Shown in pieces: positions 37,373-48,839 of a DNA stretch of 64,000 bases. A program made the translations under genes and the position numbers. Origin of the DNA: Pohlia nutans (lineage: Eukaryota; Streptophyta; Bryopsida; Bryales; Mniaceae); the NCBI GenBank assembly GCA_022496805.1, contig CM040085.1, positions 15,033,811-15,097,810 on the forward strand. Direction: 5' to 3'. The notes beneath the pieces are model-generated. The model saw only the letters and a program-made list of their open reading frames with translations. It had not been told where the DNA came from and did not search any database. Each line of letters starts with the position of its first letter. Positions within the stretch are counted from its first letter, which is position 1.

Positions 37373-40090
37373 TTAACTACATGCAATATTACGCGACTCT
37401 CCTGAATGGCGTGCCACAAACTTTTCCACCAAAGGATTGACGAGATGGGGAGCCTCATCCTGCATCATCACAAACAGGGCTCAAAAGATAGCATAGAACA
37501 ACTCGATACCATGAATAAGAAAACTTCTCGTCTATTCTTAATTTGGTTATAAGTCATCTCAAACGAGGGATACGAATGGCACAGCACACATTTGCATTCA
37601 CGGACGATCGTTTAAATTAACACTGTTGTCACACAACATTAGGAGATGAAGAAACCAATCGAACCTGTGGGCAATGACCAACGTTAGGAAGCACAATGAA
37701 ATCCTCCACAGTGTCGAATTCACCATAAGCTTTTCCCAAGGCAATCGGCTCCCAAGGATCCTTCTCTCCCCACGCAATCGTCACTGGGACCTACACAACG
37801 TAAACACACAACCTTAGTCAAGAGTTTATCCAAAGGCATTTCGTAATGTTTCCATTTCCAAGCGTGAGAAAAGTTTAGCTAATCAGGTAAACAGGGAATC
37901 CAATTTGGAAACGAGGTGGTGAGCTTTACCTTGACTAGAGGCAGCATTTCTTCAGGAAGAGGGCCACCCGAGTAGCAAATGAAGTCCAAGAAAACATCCA
38001 CTGCCCCTGGTTGAAGCCCTGGTGTCAGTATTTTTTCGACCAACTCATCGGTGACAGCGCTGTCATCATGGTAACACTGCACCCACATGCGTACCATGGT
38101 TGTGAGTCATGGGGTCCGAGATCAATTCTTAGTGCTAAGTTAGAAGCTGTGAGGACTCGTGTGAGGGATAAAAGCAACAGTAGAAGCTATAATATGTTAG
38201 GTTATGACTCCTTCGCTGCTTATAAGCACCAATAGTAATAAAATGGGCGAACCTCGCAGAGGATTTTCTTCACTGCTCCAGGTTTGGCGACGGACTTAAA
38301 AAACTGCTGACCCAGAGTTGTTGTTCTGCATACCAAGTCCAAATCAGTAACCTTGATACAGGACATCCATAGGTAATGTGTCCGTAAACAAAATGACTTT
38401 CTAGTCAGTGAGAGAAACTTTCCTTTTTGTGTTTGAAGTGCAATACAGTACTTGAACTTGAGAACGAAAAAAAGCAGGATTTTCGATGAAGGCTACAATA
38501 AAAAACAGTTCGCAAATACTCCGGGGAGTGCCCACCTTTGAAAGGCAACCTGCTGCGCTGCGGGAGAGCATAAAGGCATGCACTCAGATTGCTCACCGTA
38601 AAACATTCTGGAGTTGTTTGACGAATGGACGCACGTACCACTGCTGCTTCTTGATGTGCAGCATGCGCAACGATATGTTGATCAACATCAATCCCCGCAC
38701 CTTTTGTGGCTCCAGGAGGGCGGCTTCTAACCCTACTATACCTGAATAATACCCAAACAATCAATTGTGAGGTGTACTGTACAGAAAGATTTCCAATCAA
38801 GGTTTAGTGGAAGAAGATTGATGAATCCAGTCTAAGCAGAATGGTTACCTCCAACGGAATTGCAAATGAGAAACGCCCGGTCGTTGACAACATCAGATAA
38901 GAAGTCCAAGACTTGCCTGCCCCATGTCTCAAACGTGTAGAGCGTGTTGGGTGGCAAGGCTCGTGGGCTGGGCTTGTCAGAAAACCCATAGCCCAGAAGA
39001 TCAATGGCATACACTCGGTGCGACTTTGCCAGCGTTGGAATGTTTTTCCGCCAGTGGTCACTGCCAAATTCAACCACCTAAACCGTTTAAATACCTTTCA
39101 CGGAAACAATGCTCTAAGTGAGACCTTGCATTAAATTGATCTCTGAAACAAGGATCATGCACCCACCAGTTAGCTCCAAATCCATGGATAAGAACCAATG
39201 CCGGCCCGGAATCGCCCGCGCGCTGATACCGTATATTATAGTCTCGCCACTTCCATGTTCTGCACCACACTTTAACACACACTATCAACTTCCAAAACCC
39301 GAGAATTCAACAACTCTACCAAACTTTCATACCTAGAAGACCAGCGTCCAAATTTGAAAACAATCTTCAAGCCTCCCCAATGCAATAGAGATAGTCGTTA
39401 AGTACATCCATGTACCGTTTCACTCGACAGCAGTGTATTTGATGATTCACTGGAGTATACCCTACCTTGGAACTCAATTTTAACCCCTAAAGGACCAAGA
39501 AGCCCAAATTGGGCCTCATGTTTTTCTTGGTAGTTTTTCTCGGTAAATTCCGGAGATATAAAATTTGGTCACATCTGAATTATAGTTTTCACAATATGAT
39601 CGATTGAATTTGTCATTTTATAATCACGAATCCTTGGTCCTTTAAGGGTTAACGTGTAAAAGATACAGAAGTGGGAAGTTGACAAGGCTAGAGAAAACCA
39701 GGTGCACATTCAGTTGAAGGAAAAAAGATTTCCGAAGAAATTTCCAAATGAAAATCTCATGGAAAGAAGCAAACCGAATTCAATTCAGAAAACTAACTTC
39801 GTCTCTACGACGGGGCGGATTTCGCTGCTGGAGTCTCCCAACTCGGATACGGATTCGCTACTCACATCCACAGCCTGTCCACGAGTGCCTGCAGCGCTCA
39901 GTTCAAAGCGCCACGAGGGCTGAGGTGTCCTCCGATGATTACAGAGTTTGCAATCCTGGTGAATTCTTCGCAATCCACTTCGGGAGAATGGCAGCTCGAG
40001 ATGCGGGAGAAAGCTTGACGACGACGAGGATCTGGACGAGGCGGAAGAGAGGAAGGGCAATGGCTGCCAGCGGCCCCAGATGATGGCCAT
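37373..40090 (-). CDS. Plastid-type alpha/beta hydrolase
   Basis: Eight exons on the minus strand with consistent phase: 40090-39798, 39259-39167, 39060-38849, 38741-38597, 38325-38253, 38076-37930, 37790-37665 and 37459-37373; 391 aa. The N-terminal 60-70 residues are Ser/Arg-rich, as in a chloroplast transit peptide. The core starts TWKWRDYNIRYQRAGDSGPA. The oxyanion-loop motif HGFGAN is at 123-128, the nucleophile is Ser197 in CNSVGG, and Asp332 (WGEKDPWEP) and His360 (GHCPQ) complete the triad. It resembles the Arabidopsis At5g19850-type hydrolases as I recall them (FICNSIGG, LMLINISLRMLHIKKQ, FICYSGGPLPE segments). It is distantly related to chlorophyll dephytylase and pheophytinase, but the substrate is not shown by the sequence. 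The start ATG (40088-40090) follows a 34-bp tandem array in the leader. Confidence 0.9.
39484..39648. mobile_element. Family F TTAA-flanked MITE, copy F2, in hydrolase intron 1
   Basis: TTAA at 39480-39483 and 39649-39652. Termini CCCCTAAAGGACCAAG and CTTGGTCCTTTAAGGG form a near-perfect inverted repeat. Length 165 bp. It lies in intron 1 (39260-39797) of the alpha/beta hydrolase. Confidence 0.85.
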
Positions 40091-40109
40091 GGCTGAAGAC
40101 TTGCAGCGA

Positions 40110-40245
40110 CCCCGCCAACAACGAAGTGCAGATTCAAATTCAACCCCGCCAACGACTAGGTGCAGTTTCAAATTCAACCCCGCCAACAACGAGGTGCAGC
40201 TTCAAATTCAACCCCGCCAACAACGAAGTGCAGCTTCAAATTCAA
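40110..40245. repeat. 34-bp tandem repeat, four copies, just upstream of the hydrolase ATG
   Basis: Units start at 40110, 40144, 40178 and 40212 (CCCCGCCAACAACGAAGTGC, then AGCTTCAAATTCAA) with a few substitutions. The array ends 20 bp from the start codon of the minus-strand hydrolase, so it lies in the leader or core promoter. The 34-bp period does not preserve a reading frame, which argues against a coding role. Confidence 0.9.
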
Positions 40246-40467
40246 GGAGGGAGCCCGCGTGAGAGAGGGGGAGCTGACTTACTAGTAAGTGCAGTATTCT
40301 TACTACTTGTGGGTGGTCTGAAACACTCGCAGTCGACGTGTTCTGTTCTGGGCACCGCTTTCCACTGACAACTCTTTTATATCACCCCTTTGGTAACCAA
40401 CGTACAGCAAATATTGGAATGTGATATTGGAGAGTGATAATAATTGGTTTGGTACATACGGTATTAA

Positions 40468-41004
40468 TCCTTTAGCGCGCCAGCGTCCATATATTGGATG
40501 ACGAACAAATTGAAGCTGTTTGGATCTCATCCAGATTGGACAGTTTTCATCCACCAAAATTACTCTTGGTTCTTGTGCAAGTTGACTATATCTTTGAACA
40601 GTTTGGATCTTCAAAATAGGTTATTATGATTTTTAGAAAAATAACACAATTGGTTTATGTCAAGTTTCATTCTTAGTTCAAAAAGTGAGACCTCAAACAT
40701 GATTTTCCAAAATAGGTAGAATCAAATAATGGAAACCATACCATCTCGTAGGGCATGTTATTCCAATTTCATTACAATTTTTTTGAAATTTTTTTGTGTT
40801 GATTTGGGATTTTTAATTGAATTTCAAGAGAAAACCTTTCAAAATTAAATAAAAAATATTAATAAAAAATATAATGCATCCAACCGTACATATGTGATCT
40901 TCACATTTACAAGTTTTCTTTGTACATCTACTCCATTTTAGGGTTTTCATCAAACATTTTATAGCGCATCTTTGAAAACAATGTTGAATTGGGGCGTTAA
41001 AGGG
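40468..41004. mobile_element. Family B TTAA-flanked MITE, copy B3 (reverse orientation)
   Basis: TTAA at 40464-40467 and 41005-41008. Right terminus GGGGCGTTAAAGGG is the complement of the B left end; the left terminus reads TCCTTTAGCGCGCCAGCGTC. Length 537 bp, close to B1 (540 bp). Non-coding. Confidence 0.85.
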
Positions 41005-41140
41005 TTAATGTTGATATTCAAATTGAAGATTTTGAGTATCAAAATTCCCATTTTAATAACAATTTTACCAATTTGTGATCAAACTTTGAATGTAAATATA
41101 GCTCACGTTTGATTCTATATAAAAAAATCTAAAAATTAGC

Positions 41141-41561
41141 CTCGGGGAGTGCACTTCAAGTTAAGATTAGGAATACACGTGAGTGCGTTTTAATAGCATA
41201 CCCCCTACAATACTTGGCCTTAAAATAGTTTTTAAATTATGATTTTTTAGGTGCTAAACCATTGCGTATATATTTATCATTTGGTATAAATTTCAGGACC
41301 AAATGTTTTTATAATTTTATAAAAAGAAATGATTGAAGTTTGAACTAAATTGTGTTGTTTTTTGCTTCAAAAATTAATTTAAAAATATTTACAAGTGATT
41401 ATTTTTTGAAATGTATACAACAAGAACTTTAGATTGTGTTTAACAACTGCATATTTTTTTTACAATTTTAGATGTTTTTTTAGTATATACATAGGGGGGT
41501 CAAAAGTACGCACTCACGTGATTCCTAGTCTTCACTTTAAGTGCACTCCCCGGGAAATTAG
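41141..41561. mobile_element. Mutator-like MITE with long inverted repeats
   Basis: Terminal inverted repeats of about 45 bp: CGGGGAGTGCACTT, then AGGAATaCACGTGAGTGCG at the left, mirrored by CGCACTCACGTGATTCCTA and AAGTGCACTCCCCGG at the right. AAATTAGC(C) flanks both sides, an 8-9-bp target duplication, which is the Mutator-superfamily hallmark. Length about 420 bp; no transposase. Confidence 0.8.
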
Positions 41562-42049
41562 CCAACTTGCAAAATTTCATTCTCAAATACATTAAAAAAA
41601 GAATCCCATTAATAAAATAATTTAAAATAGAGAAACAATTAATTCATTCCAAAAATAACATATTAAAAAATTTGAAACTTTAATCAAATCAAAAAAATTT
41701 GAAAGAATTGGAAAATATTTTTCTTCACATATTTGAACACTGGAAAAATTCATAGCTCAAAAGCCCATCCACAACCCTTTGTTCTCCTTCTCGTTTAGAA
41801 TTTAGAGTGCATATTATGCATTGTGACAATGCACTAGTTTACCCTTTGTTTCATCCTCCATTTAAATATAATGCCGAATTTTTAATTTTCTATCAAATTT
41901 TTTTCTTTTTTTATTGGTACGGTACATCCTACCTCTTTAGATTTCACAATTTTTTTTTTCTCTCTCTGAAATGAATTTTTCAAATTCCCAAAATCCTCAA
42001 AAGAGTGTATAGGGACAAGAATTCTAGTGAACCGTACCATACAAACGCC

Positions 42050-42270
42050 CCATAGTTGCCAGAAGATCACGAGGCGCAACACATCCCAAGCCAGGTGTCT
42101 CGGTTTGTTGAACAAGGTGTAGCCACCGTCTACTTGGCGGATGCGAGGCGCAATCTCAGTGAGCGTTTCATGCAAGGACATATGGCTGGGAAGCTCAAGG
42201 GCGCCGCGCGAATGCCAGATCTTGATACTTCAGCATCCTGTATACTGGCGTACCCGTTTGGCAGGGTCGG
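42050..42270 (-). pseudogene. Possible coding fragment between two Mutator-like elements
   Basis: The minus strand has a GC-rich, coding-like open stretch of about 50 codons (LPSHMSLHETLTEIAPRIRQ and on to LAWDVLRL) that stands out from AT-rich surroundings. I do not recognise the family, and the open frame continues into AT-rich sequence of a different character. It may be an exon captured by a transposon or an old gene fragment. Support is weak. Confidence 0.25.
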
Positions 42271-42415
42271 CAAAAATTAATTATAAATAGAGATGCCTAA
42301 AGCTTTAAGATTTTCTTTTTTTTCAATTCTGTAAAATTTTATATGGTGAAAAAGAGGAATTTTGAGAATAACCACAAAATCTTAGATAATATTTGCATCG
42401 TTTCGGCAATTTTTC

Positions 42416-43243
42416 CTGGGGGTGCACTGTACTAAATATGTACAAGTATACGTAAGTGCACAAAAGGGGTATTAATTTGAACATTGCCGTATTACGTATA
42501 CATACAATAAACATATTTAGAGTTGAAAATGTTGATGTATACATACAATAAACATAATTTAATTTATATACAAAGGTTTTTAACCCCTAACCGCCCAACC
42601 ATGCATATTTTGCATGATGTACGGATTTGAAATCCGTTTTCTCATCTATCATGCACTTTTTGCAGTGTGGATTTTTTATTGAAACTTTTATGGGAAGTTA
42701 GCTCCGTGCATGTGTGATCTGATTAGAAAGGGGATGATTTGTGAAATTTTTATGCCTCATTTCATGTTGTAGTGTTCCACCCAAAATTTCAAAGATTTTA
42801 GTCTAAAAGTGCTCTTAAAAAAGTCAACTACTAAAATTAAGCAACCAAAAAATCTCCAAAAATCACTACACTTAGAGTACTACATTTCAACCCATCACAA
42901 CAAATTTCATTATTAGATTGTCAATATCTTATTCGTAATCATATTACAAAAGAGTGTTAAATTTTAAGTTTGAAATTGAATATACAAATATTGGTGATAG
43001 CAATCGCAAATCTAACCGTATGGATAGAGTCTAAAATGCATAATGTACAACTTTTATTCATTCATCAAGTTGAAAATATCCCTCTTAGTTGCATTTTATA
43101 ATGAATCTTTGGAAAATTGCAAAATCTGAAAAGGGTGAGAACGTTTAAGGGTTAAACATGTAACCCCTGGTATACAAGGGGTTTTTAGAGGGGGTCATGA
43201 ACGCACGTGATTCTCAAACATAATGTAGAGTGCACCCCGGGCA
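42416..43243. mobile_element. Mutator-like element with a family D element inside
   Basis: The ends GGGGGTGCACTGTAC and GTAGAGTGCACCCCGGG are imperfect inverted repeats related to the 41.14-kb element, which shares ACGCACGTGATTCT next to its end. Approximate flanks GCAATTTTT and GCAGTTTTT could be a 9-bp duplication with one mismatch. Copy D4 (42584-43151) is nested inside. Confidence 0.55.
42584..43151. mobile_element. Family D TTAA-flanked element, copy D4
   Basis: TTAA at 42580-42583 and 43152-43155. Left terminus CCCCTAACCGCCCAACCATG; right terminus GAGAACGTTTAAGGG. Length 568 bp, similar to D3. Non-coding. Confidence 0.8.
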
Positions 43244-43785
43244 GTTTTTTTAATTATTGGGCAGGACCTGCCGGCCCTGACGGTATTTTGCACTTTGTGG
43301 ATATCTCAAGTACGTGATAGAAAATGCTAATGTGGACCAGAGACTACAGTATCAGAGACCTTTACCCATCCTTTGAAGAACTCCAGGATTGTCACGCACC
43401 TGACATGCAGCACCTGCCACGCGCCCAGCCCAGTTTTCTGTCAATCTTCTGGCACTCAGACACTGAACACAATCATTTTCACTTCTGAATTACTTTGCCT
43501 CTTGAGCCTGTTGCCATCATCGACCGACGAACTTAGTTCCTCTGCAATCAGAATTCTCTTCTTTCTGTTTTTGCTTGCTGGCTTTCGCGATCAGCTTGCT
43601 TCCTGCAGCCTGGTCGTTGATGCAACCGAAACTCGGTTTTGAACGTAGTTTTGAGAGTGAGCCTGAGTTTAGAACGAATCGTCAAGTTCAATGAAGTTAT
43701 ATAACTCTTCTCCTCCTCCTTGTGCTGTTGATTGTGGCTGATGGATCATATCATGTAACTGTGTGGAGGTGATGTGTTTTTGAAG

Positions 43786-46277
43786 ATGCCAAGATACTCG
43801 GTGCTAGCCGTGGTGTGTCTGCTTCTGCCATGGCTGGCAGTAGCATATGCTGCAGTTTCGGGTACTGCAGACGGAAGCGAGCAGTGAGGCTATGTTGACG
43901 TGAGGCCTGGTGAGTAATCCCTTCTTAATGAATTTTCTTGTCGGAATTGATCGAGGAATAACTACAGTTATGGTTACATTAATTACACTAGTTTGAGTTA
44001 AGAAAATCATTCAATCGGTTTTAATTTTTGCAGGAGCACATATGTTTTGGTGGTGGTACCGCAGCACCAGTCAAGCTAAGAACATCGCCACGGTTCCTGT
44101 AATAATGTGGCTGCAAGGCGGTCCAGTAAGTCACCATCTCTGTCTGTGTCAGGAGCCAAAAACTGTAGAGTAACTAAAATCCCTGTCTATTAGAAAGAAT
44201 TTCAAATCCCGGTTCACGGTATTGAACGCATATTATTATTAGAATGATTTTTTTTTTTGATTTTCTTTTATGGGTGGATCCCCGTTTTCAAGAGGATTCC
44301 AATGCACTAAAATATGTACTAGCTATCTGGATATTGTAGGCATAAGTTATGAATCCTAACGTTGAAGTTTGAAGGAAGATATGGGGTCTATTCACAAGCA
44401 TGTGTACTAGCTTTACTTGAACTATGAATATTGCATCGAGGATGTATCTCACGAATCGGAACATCTTTGACTGTGATAGAACTTAGAAGTATCTCGTTTC
44501 TTAGAAGGCACATGTTTGAATGACACTAACATTATTGTGAGTGACTTTCGAACCCATGGGAAACGGACCCTATGCAAACTGGTTCCCTACCTTGTTAGTA
44601 CTTTAACTCATTCAAGAGTTAGATTCTTTTACAAGACAAGAAATTAATAGCCACCTGGGGTACTTAGTACTACGTTTTGAATTGGATTCATGCTGCACAG
44701 GGAGGATCTAGTGTGGGTGTTGGCGACTTCAGGGAAATTGGACCTCTGAATGACCAGCTTCAACCTCGCAAGTACTCATGGGTGGAGATAGCCGATCTTC
44801 TATTTATGGTGAGATTTTTGAAGTGGATTTCAGAACGCCTACAGGTTATGATTGTCAGTCCATACGTTTGACATGGTAACTGTAACTGACAGCTTGTACG
44901 TTCAATTGTTCTCTTGTGCACAGGAAAACCCAGTGGGCACAGGTGCATTTCATCATGTCATAGACCCTGTGCATTAATTTTTTAATTTTCTGTTAAATAG
45001 TTCTCTTGAAGACGAGCATGGTATCACAATTGTATGATCATGCTTAGTTACAATTTTTCTGTTAGTACGAAAAACCAGGTTTCAGCTATGTGGATGAGCC
45101 TTCGTTGCTGGCAACCAACAACACTCAAATTGCGGCTGACCTTCTTCAATGCCTCAAGGAAATCGTCAGGTTGCGTCCTGATTTGAGCAAACGCCCTTTT
45201 TACATCTTCTCCGAGTCCTATGGTGGAAAATATGCGAGTGAGTTCGGAGTCGTCATTCATAAGGCCATTACAGGAGGCAGTCTGGACCTCAATTTTGGAG
45301 GTAAATTAAATTTTCAACCCCCCACAAATAAATCGGTACCGTGTGATTCTAAATTAAACCTTTGTGTAAGTCGTGACACATTCAAATGATATCGAGAGTT
45401 CGTTGCAGATAAATTGAATAGTGGAAGTTCAAGTTTGACACACATACATGTCGCCTCTGACTCATGCAGGGGTTGCTCTTGGGGATGCTTGGATTTCTCC
45501 TCTTGACTCCATGGTAATCCTTCTAATTCCTTAACCCTTGAATGCCACACACCAAAAATAGATTTGAGACTAAATTTTATTGTATTTATTGATTAAAAAT
45601 TTGCTAAAAATATTCCGATCTCCTCACAATATTACAAATAGGACTTTGAGCTTATTTCACAGAATTTGAGATGAAAATTATAGGCATGGACGAGAAAAGG
45701 GCTTGTATGTATCTTCATTCAGTGTCCAGAATGGGGACACTATAGCGTTCAAGGGTTATGGTTACCACATATTTTTGAATCATGGAAACATCATTCATTT
45801 TGCTAGAAAGTAACAGAATTGACTAATAACAGCATCTAATAGCAGCATCTAATAACCATTTTCTTTTGCTTGGTTGGTATAATTATTGCAATAACGAAGC
45901 TTGAGGGATTGTGTGAGTTGTTGTAGTATTCCTGGGGGAATTTTCTGTATACCAATTCTCGTCTGGATGCAAAGAGCGCGGATTTGGTCAACAGGTAAGT
46001 TTCTTCCCTTTTGATAGCTGCAGGTGATCATGCAATCGCAAGAGTCTTTTAAAATCGGCCAGCCTAGCCATGGATTTAAAATTTGAAAATTCAAATTTCA
46101 GCAGTTCCCAGTTTATGCCATAACAAGTCTAAGGATTCGTTCTGCTCTGGCAGAAATGTTGATGAGACAGCTGAATACGTAAGGAATAGGCAATTCGAGA
46201 ACGCCACATACTCATGGTCAAACGTCTCGGATCTTGTCTTGGAACTGAGTAACCAAGTGGTGAGCCTGGCGACTCGT

Positions 46278-46309
<32 letters not shown>

Positions 46310-48692
46310 ATATCTTTCTTCTTTACTTCGTAATATGTGAGACCGTTCATCATGATTCCGCAGAAACAAAATTATGTATGTTTCTTCAGTCAGCAAATTC
46401 CCCGAGGTTGCACTCTAGTTACGTTATTTTTGAGAATCATCTGCATTCATGACCACCCTCTAAAAACCCGATGTATACGAGGGTTTATATATGTCTAAAA
46501 GTCTTTATACACAGATCTATTCCGTCCTTTAGAAATATATGTTTAATGTAAGTATACATCAATATTTTCAGCTCTAAATATGTCTATAGTATGTATACTT
46601 TGTATGGCAATGTTCAAATAAATAACCCTTTTGTGCACTCACAAATACTTTCACAAATTTAACATAATTCAAATTAAATATAGGCAAATTCAGTGTTATC
46701 TGAAAAGCTCAAAGGGTTGAACCAGTAGGAGGATTAATCTCACATGTTACATAAAATTAGAATACAGTTATGAATGCTATTTTGCTCATCGATCATAGCG
46801 TGTCTTTCAGGATTTTTACAACATTCTGGATGATGATGAAGCCGCAAGTTCCAGTAGCTCCGCAACCACCATGTCAACGACAACGAAACGAACGAGAGTT
46901 TTTAGAGATTATTTTAGATACATCGATGCTGCTGTCAAGGTGGAGGAATTGAACGCAACACAAAACGTACCTCTTCCTCAACTCATGAACACCGTCATAC
47001 GGGAGAAGCTGCAGATTATTCCAGCCAGTGTACGGTAATATTTTAAGCTCACTATTCATTCTGCTCGCAGTCTTACAATTATGTTCTTAATTAATTACCC
47101 CTTTTGCACAAATATAAGTGAAATATTAAGAAAGATAATGTGCACAATTTAAGATAAATAAGTTTACTGTGTGAATCGCCATCCAACCATAGAAGTGAGA
47201 TCTTGACGATTAGACGTTGTGATCTCCTTCACCCATCAAACCACAATTATGGTGCTAGTACTTTCTGTCTACATACTTGGAATATGTACATACTACCTAA
47301 ATTACTAATTTGATGTTCTTTTTTCTGTCACTCGGCGGATTGTTTGTCTGAGGACTAGATGGCAGACATCATCAGAGGAAGTTTTTTCAGCACTTACAGG
47401 CGACTTCATGAAAGACACAATTCATTATGTGAGAATCCATTAATTAATGCCCAGAGTTCAAGTATGGCCCTTTCATAGATTCATTTTATTAATGTGTTCA
47501 CGTTCTATTACCGGTGTTTCTAGGAGTAAATGGACCGAGGCCTATTCTGATGCAGGTAGATAAACTGTTGGACCTTGGGATCAAAGTGGCTGTGTACCAG
47601 GGTCAGGTGAGATTAACCCTGTTTCTTAATCTCTTTCGAGATTAGCATTTCTTCTTGTAGAAGAACATGTTTTGGGAGACAAATGTTAGCACACTTGGAG
47701 AACACAATCAACTTTTGGATTGGCTTTAATTTTACTGAATAATACTTCAATTTACTAAATACCTTTTGTTTCCAATGAGAATTTCGCAAGTGGTGTTTGA
47801 CACTATGGTGTTTGCAGCTTGACTTAATCTGTGCAACGCCTGGTGCTGAGGCTTGGGTTCAAAAATTAAAGTAAGTGTACTGCACCTCGACCCAGTGTAG
47901 GATGCCTTCTGATTTTATGTGTGCAGAAAAAGAATTATATTGACTAGCACCTCTGCAGGAGAGTGGATCATACATTATATTTGATGGCATATTCGCAGCC
48001 CATGACTTTCTCATAAGATGTAGCACATTGTGTGGTCCAGATGGAGGGGATTAAACAAGTTTAATGATCAAGCTCGAACACCTCTCTACTGCAACTCAAC
48101 TTCCACCAGAGGATTTGTGAAGAAGTACAAAAACCTCTCTTTCTACTGGATTTTGAGAGCTGGTCATTTTGTAAGTGATTTCTCTGACTTTCAGTTGACT
48201 ACGAAGTCCACTTCAATCCTCAGTAATTCTAAAATGTTTTGTTTGGCACTTGCTAAACTTGTATATTTTAAATTTTTTTAGCATCACTTTTTCATAATTT
48301 ATGAAAATGTTCTCTTCATTCTATTGATGATTAAAATGAGACGTCTCTAAAAAAATCTCATCTTCATAAACCAAGAATACGATTTGAATCATTGTTATAA
48401 TCTCAGCTATACCACACATGGGTTGGTACATTTATTTATTTAATCTTTTTTTTCTTTCTAATTTTTTCAACATCATTTGGGAGGGAAAAAACAACAAGAG
48501 TGATAAACAGTACTGTGGGCACTAAAGGGTTTTTTAAAGAATTTTCTTAGATTAATTCGTTTTAATGATCAATGAGTACGTCGTGCACATCTCATGTAAA
48601 CTGAAACACTAAATTACTACCTTGTTTTCTTGCAGTTGCCCATTGATAGCCCTTGTGTGGCACAACAAATGGCGCATCTCATCACATCATAG
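43786..48692 (+). CDS. Serine carboxypeptidase-like (S10) gene with an in-frame TGA at codon 34
   Basis: Fourteen exons with consistent phase: 43786-43909, 44034-44125, 44701-44808, 44924-44942 (19-nt microexon), 45079-45300, 45470-45513, 45927-45994, 46154-46259, 46811-47034, 47359-47428, 47556-47606, 47818-47870, 48041-48170 and 48636-48692; 456 codons including stop. It would encode a secreted or vacuolar S10 peptidase most like plant SCPL51. A hydrophobic N-terminus (YSVLAVVCLLLPWLAVAYAA) is a signal peptide. Family blocks WLQGGPGGSSVGVGDF, ENPVGTGFSYVDEPS, FYIFSESYGGKY, ALGDAWISPLDSM and VYQGQLDLICATPG are present, with catalytic Ser161, Asp378 and His436 (RAGHFLP). Codon 34 (43885-43887) is TGA where the family has Trp (GSE.WGYV.VRP). 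Everything downstream is intact. Introns host transposon copies and a (TTCT)n repeat. Confidence 0.85.
43885..43887 (+). other. In-frame TGA (Trp to stop) in exon 1 of the carboxypeptidase-like gene
   Basis: The sequence reads GAG CAG TGA GGC TAT GTT GAC GTG AGG in the frame set by ATG 43786, and the GYVDVRP sequence continues the protein. TGG to TGA is a one-base change. An alternative donor at 43862 (G|GTACTG) would be in the same phase as the normal donor and would skip the TGA with 16 codons, but it is a weaker donor than GTGAGT at 43910. Confidence 0.85.
45535..45755. mobile_element. TTAA-type element H in a carboxypeptidase-like gene intron
   Basis: TTAA at 45531-45534, left terminus CCCTTGAATGCC; right terminus GCGTTCAAGGG followed by TTAT. 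About 221 bp, in the intron between exons 6 and 7. Confidence 0.7.
46276..46309. repeat. (TTCT)n microsatellite in intron 8 of the carboxypeptidase-like gene
   Basis: About eight uninterrupted TTCT units just after exon 8, close to the 5' splice site. Length changes are unlikely to affect coding. Confidence 0.9.
46400..46690. mobile_element. Diverged relative of the 42.4-43.2-kb element, reverse orientation, in intron 8
   Basis: GGTTGCACTCTAGTTACG, TGACCACCCTCTAAAAACCC and GGCAATGTTCAAATAAATAA are complements of parts of 42420-42560 and 43160-43240. It lacks the nested family D copy, as expected for a copy that did not receive the insertion. Ends are approximate. Confidence 0.55.
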
Positions 48693-48717
48693 TTCAAGCC
48701 CCATGCGGCCATGGTGC

Positions 48718-48723
48718 AATAAA
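48718..48723 (+). terminator. Poly(A) signal-like AATAAA of the carboxypeptidase-like gene
   Basis: AATAAA lies 26 bp after the stop codon. Motif and position only. Confidence 0.35.
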
Positions 48724-48839
48724 GGGGACTCCCACCCCATTGCATGTCTCTCGTGGGTACATATGATTCTCCTTCAGTTGGATGTACTTGGAAAAAAGCA
48801 TATAAAGGAGTGGGGTCCCTTTTGTCGCCCTTAACCCAA

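Noticed and set aside
43373..43642. 89-codon open frame upstream of the carboxypeptidase-like gene
   Set aside because: Probably 5' leader or promoter; no family resemblance, and the signal-peptide ATG lies at 43786.
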